Assembly: GCA_004335835.1 (NCBI GenBank)
Contig: RWJK01001797.1
Location: 1-64,000 of the forward strand
Source of the DNA: Scenedesmus sp. ARA3
Taxonomy: Eukaryota; Chlorophyta; Chlorophyceae; Sphaeropleales; Scenedesmaceae
Length of the DNA: 64,000 bases
Reading direction: 5' to 3'
Positions within the stretch are counted from its first letter, which is position 1; the number at the start of each line of letters is the position of its first letter. Of this stretch, positions 46,186 to 58,700 are shown in pieces. Position numbers and translations under genes: made by a program. The notes under the pieces are model-generated. The model saw only the letters and a program-made list of their open reading frames with translations, had not been told where the DNA came from and ran no database searches.

Positions 46186-49100
46186 CTGCGCCAAGCGCAG
46201 CAGCAGCAGAGGCTGGTGGCGCTGCTGCTGCTGGTGCTGGTACTGCAGCTGCTGCTGGTGCTGCTGGCGGGCGGGCCCTGGTGCAGCTGTCAGCACTGCT
46301 GTACGGCACCTTTTTGAAGCAGGCAGTGCTTGCCACTGGCAGGTCGCAGCGGGCATCATCAGGTGGGGCTGCGTGCAGTGCTCAGTTTGTTTGCAGAGCT
46401 TTGTGTTTGCAGCTTGCCAAAGCGCAAGGCTGGTGCTGTAGGAATAGCACAGGCAGTTGCGCTGCTTCATGATTCTGCATGGCATCTTTTTACATGGCAC
46501 TCCAACCATTGTTTGATGGCATGGCTGCAAGAAACGTAACTCACCTGCTCTATCTGAAACAACCTGCTTCGCCTTCTGCACCACAACTGCTGCGTCCGCT
46601 GCTGCTGCTGCTGGCGCAGGCGCTGTGAGCCGCACAGGTGGCCAGCTGCTGCTGCGGCTGCTGGACAGGCTGGGGCGCCTTGGGGCTGAGGCACGCACTG
46701 GAGCAGCAGAGGGCTTGGCGGCATGCGCCAAGTGAGCAGCAGCACAGCTGCTGTGTGGTGTGTGAAGCAGCAGGGCACCAGCTGCTCATGATGTGTGCTG
46801 CAGCAATCAGGGGTCTTAAAATGTTTTTCACTCTTGCCTGAAGAGTGCTATTGAGGAATGGTGGACAGAGTCAGCATAAGCACAAGCAGAGCGCTAGGTT
46901 GACAGTGTGTGCACAGCCTGCAAGCTGTCTGTCTATCTCTTCCATGAGCACGCTTTGGAGCAGCCCCTTCCTCCGTACTAATTCTTCATTTTGTTTTTGT
47001 GCTCTTGCTCCCCGCCAGGGCGCTGCCATGCCGGCTGCTGCTGGGCATGCCTGAGGGAGCCAGCCTGCTGGTTGAGGCGCACCTGGTGGCGGCGATGAAG
47101 CGGCTGATTGGGGCACTGGCGGCAGCAGCAGGTGGGATGCCAGACAGACGCAGCTGCTGCAGCTGCTGCGACCCCGACCCCCTTGGGGATACATCTATGC
47201 GGCCTTGTGTATAGCTCAGTGTTGCCGCGGAGTACATAGCAGCACATAGATGCATGCTGCTGCCACACTCAGACAAGGCCACGCTGCACTGCTCAAGTGT
47301 CGAAAGCACGGTGGTTGTGTCAACCATGAGACTGTGATATCAAAACCTGCCAAACATATGACTTGCGCCCAACTGAAGTCATTGCTGTACTTGCAGACGA
47401 CGCGCCAGGCGTGGGTGGTGCTGCTGCTGCGACGCGCCGTGCACTGGCCGTGGTGCTGCAGCAGTGGCTGCCGGCCTGCCTCGACAGGCTGCTGCTGCCA
47501 GCAGATGGCGCAGACGGCGCAGAGCAGCAGCAGCAGCAAGGGTTGGAAGGTCAGTTGGCAGCACTGCAGACGCCAAAGCAATATTCATGCTGATGTGTTG
47601 ATTTTTTCATGCTGTCAGCTGTACATGCTTGTTGTCTGTGGAATGCTTGTAGCACTACCAACGCGTCCCGGGTTCCCTATGTGAGACTATCTTTACACGT
47701 CATCTTGCCTCTGCTGCTTTTCAACCACTTGCAGCATATGCCAGCAGCGCCCTGGGTCAGTTTCTGGACTGGCTGTGGCCCCTGACGGCTGCGCCTGCAG
47801 CAGCACAGCGCGCCACAGCGCAGCAGGTGCACAGCATCCTGGGGCGGGAGCTGCTCACTGCTGCTGCTGCTGCTGCTGCTGATGGTGGTGGTGGTGGCGC
47901 TGCTGCTGGGCTGAAGGAGGTGGATGGGCAAGGTCAGTAGGTTGCATGTGCTTGCGAGCTAGCTAGTCAGATAACTTGGGTTGGCTCCAACCTACTGCGT
48001 GTTCTGCTGTATACGCACTCCAGGCACTCTGCTGTGCTCATTAGGTCTGACACCGCTTGCTTGATGTCCATAATGCCTGCAGCTGCGTGCCAGACAATCC
48101 AGGAACAGACCATGCAAGAGCAGCGGCACAGCAGAGCACGGTTGTTTGCGCAGCTTCAATTGTCATTGCCTTTGTTCGTGTTGCTGTAGATATAACTCCA
48201 CTTGCAACACCCTATTTGCCGCTTCCTGCAGGTGCCAGTGCAACATGGCTGTCAGCTGTTCATTGTGCAGGCAGCACCAGCCAGCAGCAGCAGGTGCTGA
48301 GGCAACTGCTGCAGCTGCACCACCCGGCACCACCCTCTGCACTGCTCACTGCACTGCTGTGTGGCAAGCAGGCAGCAGCAGCAGCAGGCAGAAGTGCAGG
48401 CCTGCAAGGCGCTGTGATGGCTGGCGCGGGCCAGGTGATGCCTGCAGCGCGTGATGCTGCTGTTGTGGGCTGGCTGCGGGCTGTGATGGCTGCTGCTGAC
48501 TGGTGCTGCTGGGCGCTTGATCAAGGGTGAGAGGCGTGCATTGGGGTTACAGATTAGGTGGATGCACAATTTGGGGAAGCTGAACAATTTCAAAAGTGAG
48601 AGCTACGTGCAGAACAGATTGAGTGGATGCACAATTTGGGGAAGCTGAAGAGTTACAGACAGTAAGAGCTGCATGCAGAACAGAACAGCACTGGCATTGC
48701 TCTCACCAAGAAGCCCTTCAGCTGCCGAGACTTTTGCTTCTTACCAGCCAGCGTTAGAACGTGTAATGCATGCTTCTTTGCCAGCTTGCATGCCGCAGCA
48801 CGACTGCTCACCATGTCAGGAGCTGAAGAAACTTGACTTGTTTCAGCTCTATACTGGCCATTGCTGCCTTTGCTGCTGCCTTGTGTGCCTCACAGACTGC
48901 TAGATGTGCCAGAGCTGTCGTGGCAGGTCAGCCGCATTGCGCCGGCAGCCACCACAGCTGTGGACGGTGTTGCACAGCTGCTCCTGCTGCTGCCAGACCT
49001 CATTCCAAACAGCAGCAGCACCACCACTCCATCAACAACACAGGGCGATCCTCCTGCAACGGCAGCAGCAGGTGCTTTAGACACTTTTGCAAGTGGCGAG

Positions 49101-52100
49101 CTGCTGCTGGCATCAGCTGGATCAGCAGAAGTGCAGCAGGCAGTGCTAGCGTCACTCGAGCTGCTGCAGCACCTGCTGGGCTCAGGGCTAGCAGAGCAGG
49201 CACAGGAACGAGCGATGCAGATGTTGCAGCAGCAGCAGAGGCAGCTGGGTCTGGCTGTAGCAGTCCAAGCTGGTGGTGCCACAGGGTTTGGGTCAGGTGG
49301 AATTCCTGTTGGTGATGGGGGCGGGGCTGGCAGCTGCAGCCGGCTGTGCCTGATGGGGCTGATGGCTCCTGAGAAGCTGGGTTTCCCTGCTGCAGGAGGT
49401 GAGCTGTGTTACTTTTGCATGTTATTTTTATTTGAATTGAGCAGCTGGCCGAGGTGCTTTTTTGCGTGTAATGCTGTGCTGCTTGTCAGTAGCTGAAGTG
49501 TAGTCAGCATCAGCAGGCTGCCAGCAGCTGAATCCAGCGTACCGTGCGTCCCCAAATCTGAGTTTACTGCACACATGATACTCGATTGCAGTTTAGGTGA
49601 ATTCAGGGGCTGTGTTTGTGCCTGACTCCTGCTGCTGTAGTGACAGCACGGGCCAAGCTGGAGGCTGGCATTCAAGCGCTGCTGGCTGCGGCAGCCACGC
49701 AGCAGCCGGCGCTGCTGCAGCAGCTGCAGGGTGACCTGCTGTCGCTGCTGCAGCTGGTGGTGCTGCCTCAGCTGGGGCCTGCTGCTGCTGCTGCTGCTGC
49801 TGGCGCCATCAAGGAGCCGCAGCTGTCTGCAGTCAGCCGCATCATCAAGGGTGAGCACAGCCGACGAGTTTTTTTGGCAATGGTTTATGGCAGTGATGTT
49901 CCAAGACGCTGACACCGGTCCAGCACACTTCCAAGCATCAAACATCGTATACACGTGTCAAGCAGCACTCTACCATGAAGTATTACAACCCCCTACCCAC
50001 CCCTCCTCACCTGTCCTAAAACAATCTCTCTCCACACCTGCCCACCAACAGAGGAACACAACAAGCGCCCGTCGCCTGCCGTACCATCCCTGAACAACCT
50101 CTTGTACCTTGCTGTGCTGCACATCTGTGCTGCTGCTCCGCAGGCTTGATCCTGGCCAGCAACCTGCTGCCTGGCACCTTGCTCGGCCCGGATATGCCTT
50201 CTCACCCTCTTCTACAACTCTTCTCCTGCAACTGCTGCTTTGCAGGCTTGATCCTGGCCATCAACCTGCTGCCTAGCGCTGCAGCCTGGCCTGGCGGCTC
50301 GCTGCTGGCGCCAGGGGGGCAGCAGCTGCAGCAGCAGCTGGCACAGGCCTGCCTGAGGCTGGCGCTGGCGCTGGTGGGCCTGGCTGCTGGTGGCGGCTTT
50401 GCAGGAAATGCACGGGGCGGTGGGCTGCGGCAGCCGCCGCAGGTTGAGGATGCGGCAGACGGTGCGCAAGGATATCTGGCATGATACAGTATGGCTTTGC
50501 TGTGTACGCTTTGTTGTGCGTATCGAGCTGGCGATGTGGTTTCTGCTGGCTTGCTTGGTTGATGTATGTTAGCCAACTCACGCTTGCCTAGAAGGCACCG
50601 TGCGTGTGTGGCAGTGGCAGGGGTGTTGCACTGGGTGCTTTGTTCGTTGCCGCCCACATCGCCAACTTGGGAAATTCCTGCGTTTTTAGCTCTGTCCAGC
50701 ATGTACAACGGCACAACACTGCTGCTGCTGCTGCTGCTGTGCAGGTGCCCTGCAGCTGGCGCTGCAGCTGCACCTGCCGCACCAGCAGCTGCTGGACCTG
50801 CTGCTGCAGCCGTCACCAGCAGGACAGCGCCTGTACAGCACCTTTGCCCGCCACTTCAACACCTGGCTCATATTCAATGCCGGTGCATTGCTGCCCCAGC
50901 TGCTGGATGCAGTTGCTGCAGCTGCTGCTGCAGTAGACGCAGCATCTGCTGCTGATGCAGCACCAGCAGCAGTGCCTGGTGCCGGTCTGTCTAGAGCTGC
51001 GGTGACAGCGCAGCAGCTGCTGCTGGGTGCCCTGGAGGGCCTCACTCCAGCTGCTGGGTCCAGGAGGAGGGACATACGGGCAGGCAGCTTCCTGCAAAGC
51101 CTCTGTGCAGGTGAGAGGAGTTGCATGAGCAGTAGCATGTAAATCACATGTTTTGTCTAGCTGGGACTGCAACCAGCACATCATGTTGGGGCCTCAGACC
51201 GCAGCAGCCGCTGGCTGGGCTGCTTTGTAAACACTAGACATAGCAACACTGCTTAGCAGTGCTTAAAGCAGCAGACCATGTGGCAGATGAGAGTCAGTTG
51301 CTTGCAACCGCAGCAGCAGCAGGCGGATCTGTGCAGTGTTTGCAGCGCTGCACTCGTTGCCACCCATGCTAACAATGGCCGCTGCCTGCCTGCTTCAGGT
51401 TTGCCACGGCTGCGGCCGCTGCTGCAGCCTGCAGCTCCCCTCACCTCCCGCACAGCCCTGCTGAAGCTACTGTCAGCCCTGCTGGCCCTGGACGCCAGCT
51501 CAACCCTAAACCCAGCCACAAACCCTGCGTTTGACTTTGTGTTGACCGCATACAAGCAGCTGCTGTCTGAGCCTGGCAAACAAGTGCAGCAGCGGCAAAT
51601 GGTCAGTGAGGCGCTGCAGCTGCTTGGCAGTCTGTTGATCGGGCTGCAGCAGCACCTGCAGCAGCAGGCTGCTGCTGTGGCAGCTGTGAAGGAGCTGCAG
51701 GGTGTGCTCTCTGACATTGTGGATAGTTGGGGAGTTGCAGTGCGTGCAGTGAAGAGGTGAGATAGGGCAGGCTGTGCTGCACCTGTGGTAGTGCTGCAGG
51801 GCGTTCAGCTGTGAGAGCGACAGCAGCTGTAGCATGATCATGCAACTCACAGGGCCAAGCAGCACTGCATGCCATTTCGAGCACAGGGTTGAGCACTTCA
51901 ATTCCTTGCGGGAAGCTGCCAAGAGAAAGCCTGACTTGTCACTGCAGCATCAACATAACAAATTGCGACTTCATACGGCAACTTGTGTGTCCTGTAGCCA
52001 TGGCAGGCAAGTAAAACGCACGTTATAACACATTTCCGTGCATGCTGTCCCCTGCAGGCACTCTCCGGAGGGGCTGGCATACCGGCAGCAGCTGCTGGCC

Positions 52101-55100
52101 ATGGCTGATGCAATCATGGCTGTCGCCAAAGCACCAGCAGCAGCCACACTCGCCACTTTTCCTCCTGCAACCATAACACAACTGCCGCAGCAGGTGCCAG
52201 GCCCTGCCAGTGGCAGTGCAGCAGCAGCAGCAGCAGCAGCAGCAGGTGTGGCTGGTCAGGGTGCTGCAGCAGGCCCTGGCTGTGTGCTGCTGCAGCTGCT
52301 GGATGTGCTGCTGCCTGAGCTGGCAAAGATGGGCCAGGAGCTGACACCACACCCTGCAGGTGAACAACTTGTGCTCACATGTGCGCTCCTCAGTGGTGCT
52401 GTAGTTGGTGTGCGTACATCAAGTTGAAAGCATGGATCCAGCCGAGAACAATGGCAGTAGACTGCAAGTCACACATATCAGCACGATGCACCTGCAAACG
52501 CACGCCCTTCAATGGGTTCTGGGAGAACTTTCACATCATGCCGTTCCAACCTTGCGCGACCTAATGCTGCATGTGTTTTTGAACCGATGCCTGCAGGTGC
52601 TGCACCGTCAGCGCAGCCGCACCCCTTCCATGAGCAGCTGGAGCTGCGCCTGGCAGTGGCAGCAGCAGCAGCATGGCGGCAGCAGCAGCAGCAGCAGCAG
52701 CAGCCAGCTGGCAGAGCCACCCCAGGCCTGCCAGGGTCTGGCACATCAGCTGGCACCATGCTGGCACCACCTTCCGCGCTCAGCCCAGCAGCTAAGAGAG
52801 CAAAGCTAGGTGATGGCAGCAGCAGCAGCAGCAGCAGCAGCCATTCTGCACCATCGTCAGAGATTCCAGCTAGCCTCAACACAGGAGATACAGCAGCAGA
52901 CATCCCAAATGCTGTGCAGCAGCTGTTGGACTTCCTTTGGCAGCAGCTGTTCGACCAGGCTTGTGGCCACACCTTGGCACTGCGGCTGTCGCTGCTGCAG
53001 CACCTGCTGCTGCCGCTGCTGGAGCTGGCACCCAGACAGCAGCAGCGCGCAGCATGGTACAGCAGCCGGCTGCAGCAGCTGCGGCTGCTGGCTGAGTTTG
53101 GATATGTTCATGCTGTTGCTGCTGCTGGGGATGCATTTGAAGAGGAGTGGAGGCTGGGCTCCCGCTGGGCAGCCTACAGGTGGGTGTGAATTGCCCGCGC
53201 AGCTGCAAACATAACCTTTTGTGTAGGTATAACGTCATAGACCTGAAACCTTTTAATGTCACGTTTTTGTGTGCGACCAGCTTGTGTTAATGCCTAACCC
53301 GGCTTGATGTTGGTTGTCAAGCAGCAACCGTTCTGGTGTGCTTCTTGCTCTGCCGCAGGCTGTTTGAGCTGCTGTACGAGGCCACAGCAGACAAGCAGCA
53401 GCTGGATGCTGTGGTGGCTGTGCTGCCTGGCAAGCACGGCAACCTGGTGAAGCTGGCAACCAGCGACGCGCGTGAGCTGGCATGTGCTTTCCCTGTCAAC
53501 CAGGTGCGCCGCAGCAGCAGTAGCAGTAGCAGCAGTGCAAGACTCACACAGTGCACGGTATTGGATGCATGAACAAAGTCAAAAGACATCAGTGTTTGTG
53601 TGCGACCTATCTTGCAGTCCAGCAGTGGCACAGATGCGGTATGGCCCTACATTCAAATAACGGTAGAGGAGGAAAGAGGGACAGACATTGTAGGCTCCAG
53701 CTATCCTCATCTCAGGGCACATCCGTGTTTGGTGCATTGCAGGCGCTGGCGCGCAGCGTGCGCTGCGCTGCGTACAGCACTGCCGCTGCTCTGCTGCGGT
53801 CAACGCAGTCCAAGGCCAACCTGTTTGCCCCAGCCTTCAAGGGCAGCAAGCAGTGAGTGCTGGTTTGGATTGATCCCTGCTTCAGCTATACGCTTGACTG
53901 CCAACAGTGGCAATCTGCCAGCCGACGCACATATACAACACTGGCATTGCAGCATTGCTGGAGCAGTTTCACTTATCAGCGCTGTCATTAGATTGTCCTT
54001 TAACACTGGCAGCAGACCCGCTCATGGACCTGCGCACCTTTTGCTGACGCTCCTCAAGTTGTTGGCCAACACAGTGCTTACTGCTGCTGCCTGCAGCCAA
54101 AGCCCTGGTGAGATGTGGAGCCAGCTGCTGGCTGTGCCAGGGCTGTCCAAGCTGCGCTTTGAGGACTTTGAGGGTAGTGGTGGTCCTGCTGGCGGCAGTG
54201 GTGGCTGGCGGGGTGTGGCTGGCGGCGGCAGTGAGCGGCGCAGGCGGCAACGGCAAGCTGAGCTGCAGGTGAGGCGCACCACAGGTGACAGCTATGATTT
54301 TAGCACCGACAAGTGGGGATTGTCAGATAAGGCGGCATGCTTGTTGAGACAGCGCTTTAAAGCCTGCATTGACAACGTAATATTCTGAAAATGCTTTCTG
54401 TTTCTGAAGCAGTCCTGGTGGTGGCTTCTCCTGCAACAGCTAGGCTGACTGCATTGCAACTGCTGACAGGTGCTCAGCAGAGTGCATACATAGCTTATAG
54501 TGCCTTCATGTCAACAGCCCGCAGCCACTGCCATCGCTCATGCACTGCTACTATGTAGTAGGTGCTGAGTATGTCCGGTGCCTGCTGCTTTGCCGTTGCA
54601 GTCCCTCCGTATGGCTGGTGCAGCGCGCACAGCGGGCCGCGGTGCTGCTGCTGCTGCTGCTGCCAGCCAACTGTTCAGCCTGTCTGATGATGGCGTGATG
54701 TCACTGGCCTCACTTGGGGGCCTTGGTGACTCCCTGGCTGCGACAGCAGCAGAGGTCAGCCAGCTGCAAGGTGAGGGGGTGGTGCTGGAGGTTGCTGAAG
54801 CATCCAGAATGTGGCTCACTGTACCAGCTGAAGCAGAGCATACCTGGAACTATGGATGCCGCTGGTTGACCCGCAGCAGCAGCAGCATCATTGGCAGCGC
54901 AGGATGCACGAAACCAGGAAAGCTCTTGCAGGCTAGTCTCTGAGGAAACACAGCGTGCGGAATGCCCAGCTTTGCCTTGCTGCACCTCACATCGCCTGCC
55001 TGTTTGCTTGCTTTCACCTGCTGGCTGCTGTCCTGCAGCTGCTGTAGTTGCTGCCAGCCAAGCAGCAAGCCAGCAAGCACCCCACACTTCTTCCTCGCCA

Positions 55101-55662
55101 CCATCACCGGCAGCAGCAGCAGCAGCAGCAGCAGGCGACCCCTCGCAGCATGCAGCAGCTGCCTCCATCTGGCAGGACACCCTAGCCCTGGCAATCCAGG
55201 GTTCAACCAATGCTGCTGACGTGTCGGTTTTGCGGCAGCAGCTGGCAGGGTTTGGGGCTCTGCAGCTAAGCCCTGAGGAGGCTGTGGGCCTGGCAGCCAG
55301 CCTGAGGCCAGGCCTGACAGTTGAGGATGCGTATGATGCACACCCAGTGATGCTGCCGCTGGTGCTGCTGATGGAGCGGGCAATGGAGCTGCCCTCAGAT
55401 GTACCGGTGAGCAAATCTGTGCACAACATGCTGCAGCTGCAGCAGCAGCAGTTTCTAGGCGAAGTTGATCTCAGCTGCTTCATTGAACAGTTGCTCAGCA
55501 TCATAGCAAACACACCCCGTACCCCACGCGCTCTGTTACAGTAGCAGTAGATTGATGTGTACTGCACACTCTCCTGCTGCTGCTGCAGGGCGACATGCCA
55601 AGCTGGATGTCCCTGCTGGTGCAAGCTCTGGAAGAGCCAGCAGCAGCAGCAGCAGCAGCAGC

Positions 55663-55703
<41 letters not shown>

Positions 55704-58700
55704 GTGGCGCAGCCCCTGGCAGCAGCAGCCGCCTCAATCCAGTCCACGTCTTCCTATTTAAAGCCATCCTGCATGTGGAGATGCGCGCAAGAGATGCCAG
55801 GCAGCAGCAGCAGCAGCAGCAGCGCGATACTGGACAAAGCAGCACTTCTGACAGTGGCGCTGGCAGCAGCCCTGTAGATGTCTATGTCAGCAACACCCTG
55901 TTTGCGCAGTTTGCAGAGCAGCTGTTTCCTGGCCTCGTGGCTGCCCTGCTGCCTGCGCAAGCAGTAGCAGCAGCAGCTGGCACTTCTGCAAGTGCAGCAG
56001 CTGGTGGCGCTGGTGGCAGCTTCCACTATGTGCTGCGTGACCTGGTGATGGTGGTGCTGATGTGGCCACGGCTGTTTGAGCGCACACCAGGTATGGTTTA
56101 CTAGCTGCTGTTACTCTGCTTGCCAGCCTGCTGCTGGTATGTTCTACATACAATAATGGGGTGCTGCGTGCATTCAGATTCTCTCTATGCAGCCATCAGT
56201 CGCTCTCTTGTTCTGTGCTTGTCCTTCTTTACATGTTTGTTTGAACTGCTTGTCCTTCTTTACATGTTTGTTTGAACTGCTTGTCCTTCTTTACATGTTC
56301 GTTTGAACTGCTTGTCCTTCTTTACATGTTTGTTTGAACTTCTGCCAGCCCACAGCCTCAATGCTGCTGCTCAACTTATGCTGCTCTGTGCCTGGCTCGC
56401 AGACGGCAGCGCCCTGCTGCATGCGGGCCGCATCCTGCAGCCCGCCACTACGCTGCTGCGCCACGTTGCTGCTGTGGGATGCGAGCGAGGCAGGGACCGG
56501 GCCGCCAGCAGGGACAACCTGCGCTTTGTGTCAGAGCTGCTGAAGCGCTGGGGCAGCAAGGTGGCCCTCACAGGTGAACGGGGTTGGCGATGATGCACTT
56601 ACTGCAGCAGCTGCAGCGATGGCAGCAGCAGCCATGCACAGCAGTGGTGTCTGACAGGAAAGGCTGCAACGAGTTATTTGGTGGCTCGTCGGGCTCTGGC
56701 AGTTGTGCATCAATGCTGGCAGCAACAGTGCCAGGCTGTCTGCCCTGCGTGCTTGTCACAGCCCATGATGACCACCCAGCTACTCATGGGTTTCGCGCAC
56801 ATGGCGTCAACTCAACATACGCATCACATCAGGAGGGCTATGCGTCTCTGCTGCTGCATCCAGGTGAAGACATTGCACAGCACCTGGCAGAGGCATCCAG
56901 GGCAGCGCCAGCAGCAGCAGCCAGGGGCAGGGGTGGCAGCCACAGCAGCAGCGCCGCAGGCCGCTTTGCTGACAGAGCAGCCAACCAGCAGCTGGAGTAT
57001 GGGTTGGAGCTGCTGGGTCTTGCTGTTGGCAGGGGGCAGACTGCTGCACTTATGACCAAAGGGCCAGCTGCAGGTGAGTGCAGACATGTAGCTTCGTGTT
57101 GTGCTGCATGATTGGTTGTACGGCTTTGCTCGTGTATGTTAAGCTTAGCTCTGGGCAGCGGCACTGATGCCCAGAGGTAAGCCTTTGTTTATTTTGCTTA
57201 TTTATTTTGCTTGTTTGCTTGAAGCGGTATCACTGCAAAGCTATAAAAAGGAAGAGGAGAAGGCACCTGTGCTTTCTGTCAATCATGTTGTCTGACAGCA
57301 GTCTTGACCTGTGCCCTGTATTTTGCTGTGTGTGCTTGCAGGACGCCTGTGGACGGTGCTGCTGCGTCAGCTGCAGGCGCACAAGACCATGAATGCTACG
57401 CATGCACAGAAGCTGGGCCGCACTGCTGCGCTGCTGCTGCTGGGGCTAGTGCGTGTGGAGCAGCACCAGGCTGCTGCTGTGCAGCTAACCGCTGGCGGTG
57501 GCCCTGCAGTGCACGGGGTGGTGGAGCTGCAGGTCTCTAGCCAGCTGGTGGGTGCCAGGCTTGTTGTGTTGCCTGCAAGTGCTGGCAGGAAGCAGCCCAG
57601 ACAGGCCTGATGGACTGTACTGCTTGCAGGAAGCAGCCCAGAGAGGCCTGATTGACTGTACTGCTTGCAGGAAGCAGCCCAGAGAGGCCTTGTTGAACTG
57701 GGGTGCTTGCAAAAAGCAGCACAGGCAGGCCTAAATCGTCTGTGCTGCTTGCAGGAAGCAGCACGTGTGCAGGATAGCACGGCAGTGGGGCTTGACCTGA
57801 AAGAGGCAGCTCCTAGTGAAGGTGTGCAGGCCAGGGCTTGTGCACACTACATGTTGCTCCTGGCAGGTTGTTGCAGCAGCATCCTTGAGCTCAACAAAGA
57901 TTTGAACAAAGCGTGTCTGCTACTGCTGCACGCAATGTCCTGCAAACTCTCCTCAGGTGGCTGCTGAGCTGTCGGACTGCATGAAGCTGCTCTTCAACCA
58001 GGGCAAGTATGCGCCGCTGATCCGGTTCCTGCAAGGGGCATCAGATGCGCTGGGAAGCATCTCCTCAACAGCAGCACGGCAGAGCTCTGGCACTGCTGCT
58101 GGCGCTGCTGCTGGCAGCATTAGCGCAGCAGATGCAGCAAGGAAGCAGGCTGAGCAGTTGCTTTGGGGAGCCAACCGCCTGAGTGTGACAAGCTGGCTGG
58201 TTGCTGCGCTGGACCAGGTGGAAGGGCAGTTCAGGGGTGTTGGCCTGGCACTGCTGATGGAGCGGTGGGTGAAGTGGGAGGCTGAACTGGCCAACAGCAC
58301 AGTGTGTGTGTTACAGCTGGTCTTGTGCAAGAGAACCGCACCAGCAGCCAAGATCATGCTCAAATTTTTGCGTTGAACTTTACACGACACCAGGCGGCAA
58401 AACACGCATCATGCTATGCATCCAGGTGCCTGCACGACCCACACGCCATGCTGGCAGGATTTAGTAATTTGCAATGCATGTGGCTTGCTAAACCACTGCT
58501 GTGTATGCACCAACCTCGCGCTGCTGCAGGTGTGCATCATCTCTACAGGCAGCCGCCCAGCTGGCAGAACAGCTGCCCCGCCTAGTCCCTTCAACCTTCA
58601 GCTACAGCAGCAGTGCCAGTGTGCAGCTGGCTGCCCTGCAGCTTGCAGGACAGCTGCTGCACTGCATGCCCAGCCCTGCTGCGGCTGCTGGCTTCCTGCT

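Larger units (their letters stand above)
44514..47131 (+). other. PRKDC: DNA-PKcs segment 2: HEAT repeats
   Basis: Exons 44514-44738, 44997-45138, 45509-45671, 46082-46362, 46638-46731, 47019-47131. Anchors are PRILLWLGRQGG, VYLDSLLPQLVGLAEGD, RRVAAYEGLHSISLWLVG, RLWPALLRLAAGGDAVAWQL with LDQVVHWLAR, SSALIEALLDAMC, and LLDRLGRLGAEARTGAAEGL. Two exon ends here are duplicated in the adjoining introns. Confidence 0.9.
47397..51756 (+). other. PRKDC: DNA-PKcs segment 3: central HEAT region
   Basis: Exons 47397-47549, 47735-47932, 48232-48526, 48896-49398, 49641-49850, 50246-50461, 50745-51110, 51399-51756. Anchors are GQFLDWLWPL, WLRAVMAAADWCCWALDQG, LMAPEKLGFPAAG, RLYSTFARHFNTWLIFNAGA, ALEGLTPAAGS and LKLLSALLALDASSTLNPAT followed by a FDFVLTAYKQLL helix. 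The earliest exons of this block are weaker matches and rest partly on phase. Confidence 0.8.

Noticed and set aside
4537..57765. The repeated 40-140 base blocks considered as a CRISPR-like array or transposon family
   Set aside because: Each repeat matches its own neighbouring exon end, unit lengths differ from place to place, and no inverted ends, transposase or cas genes are present.
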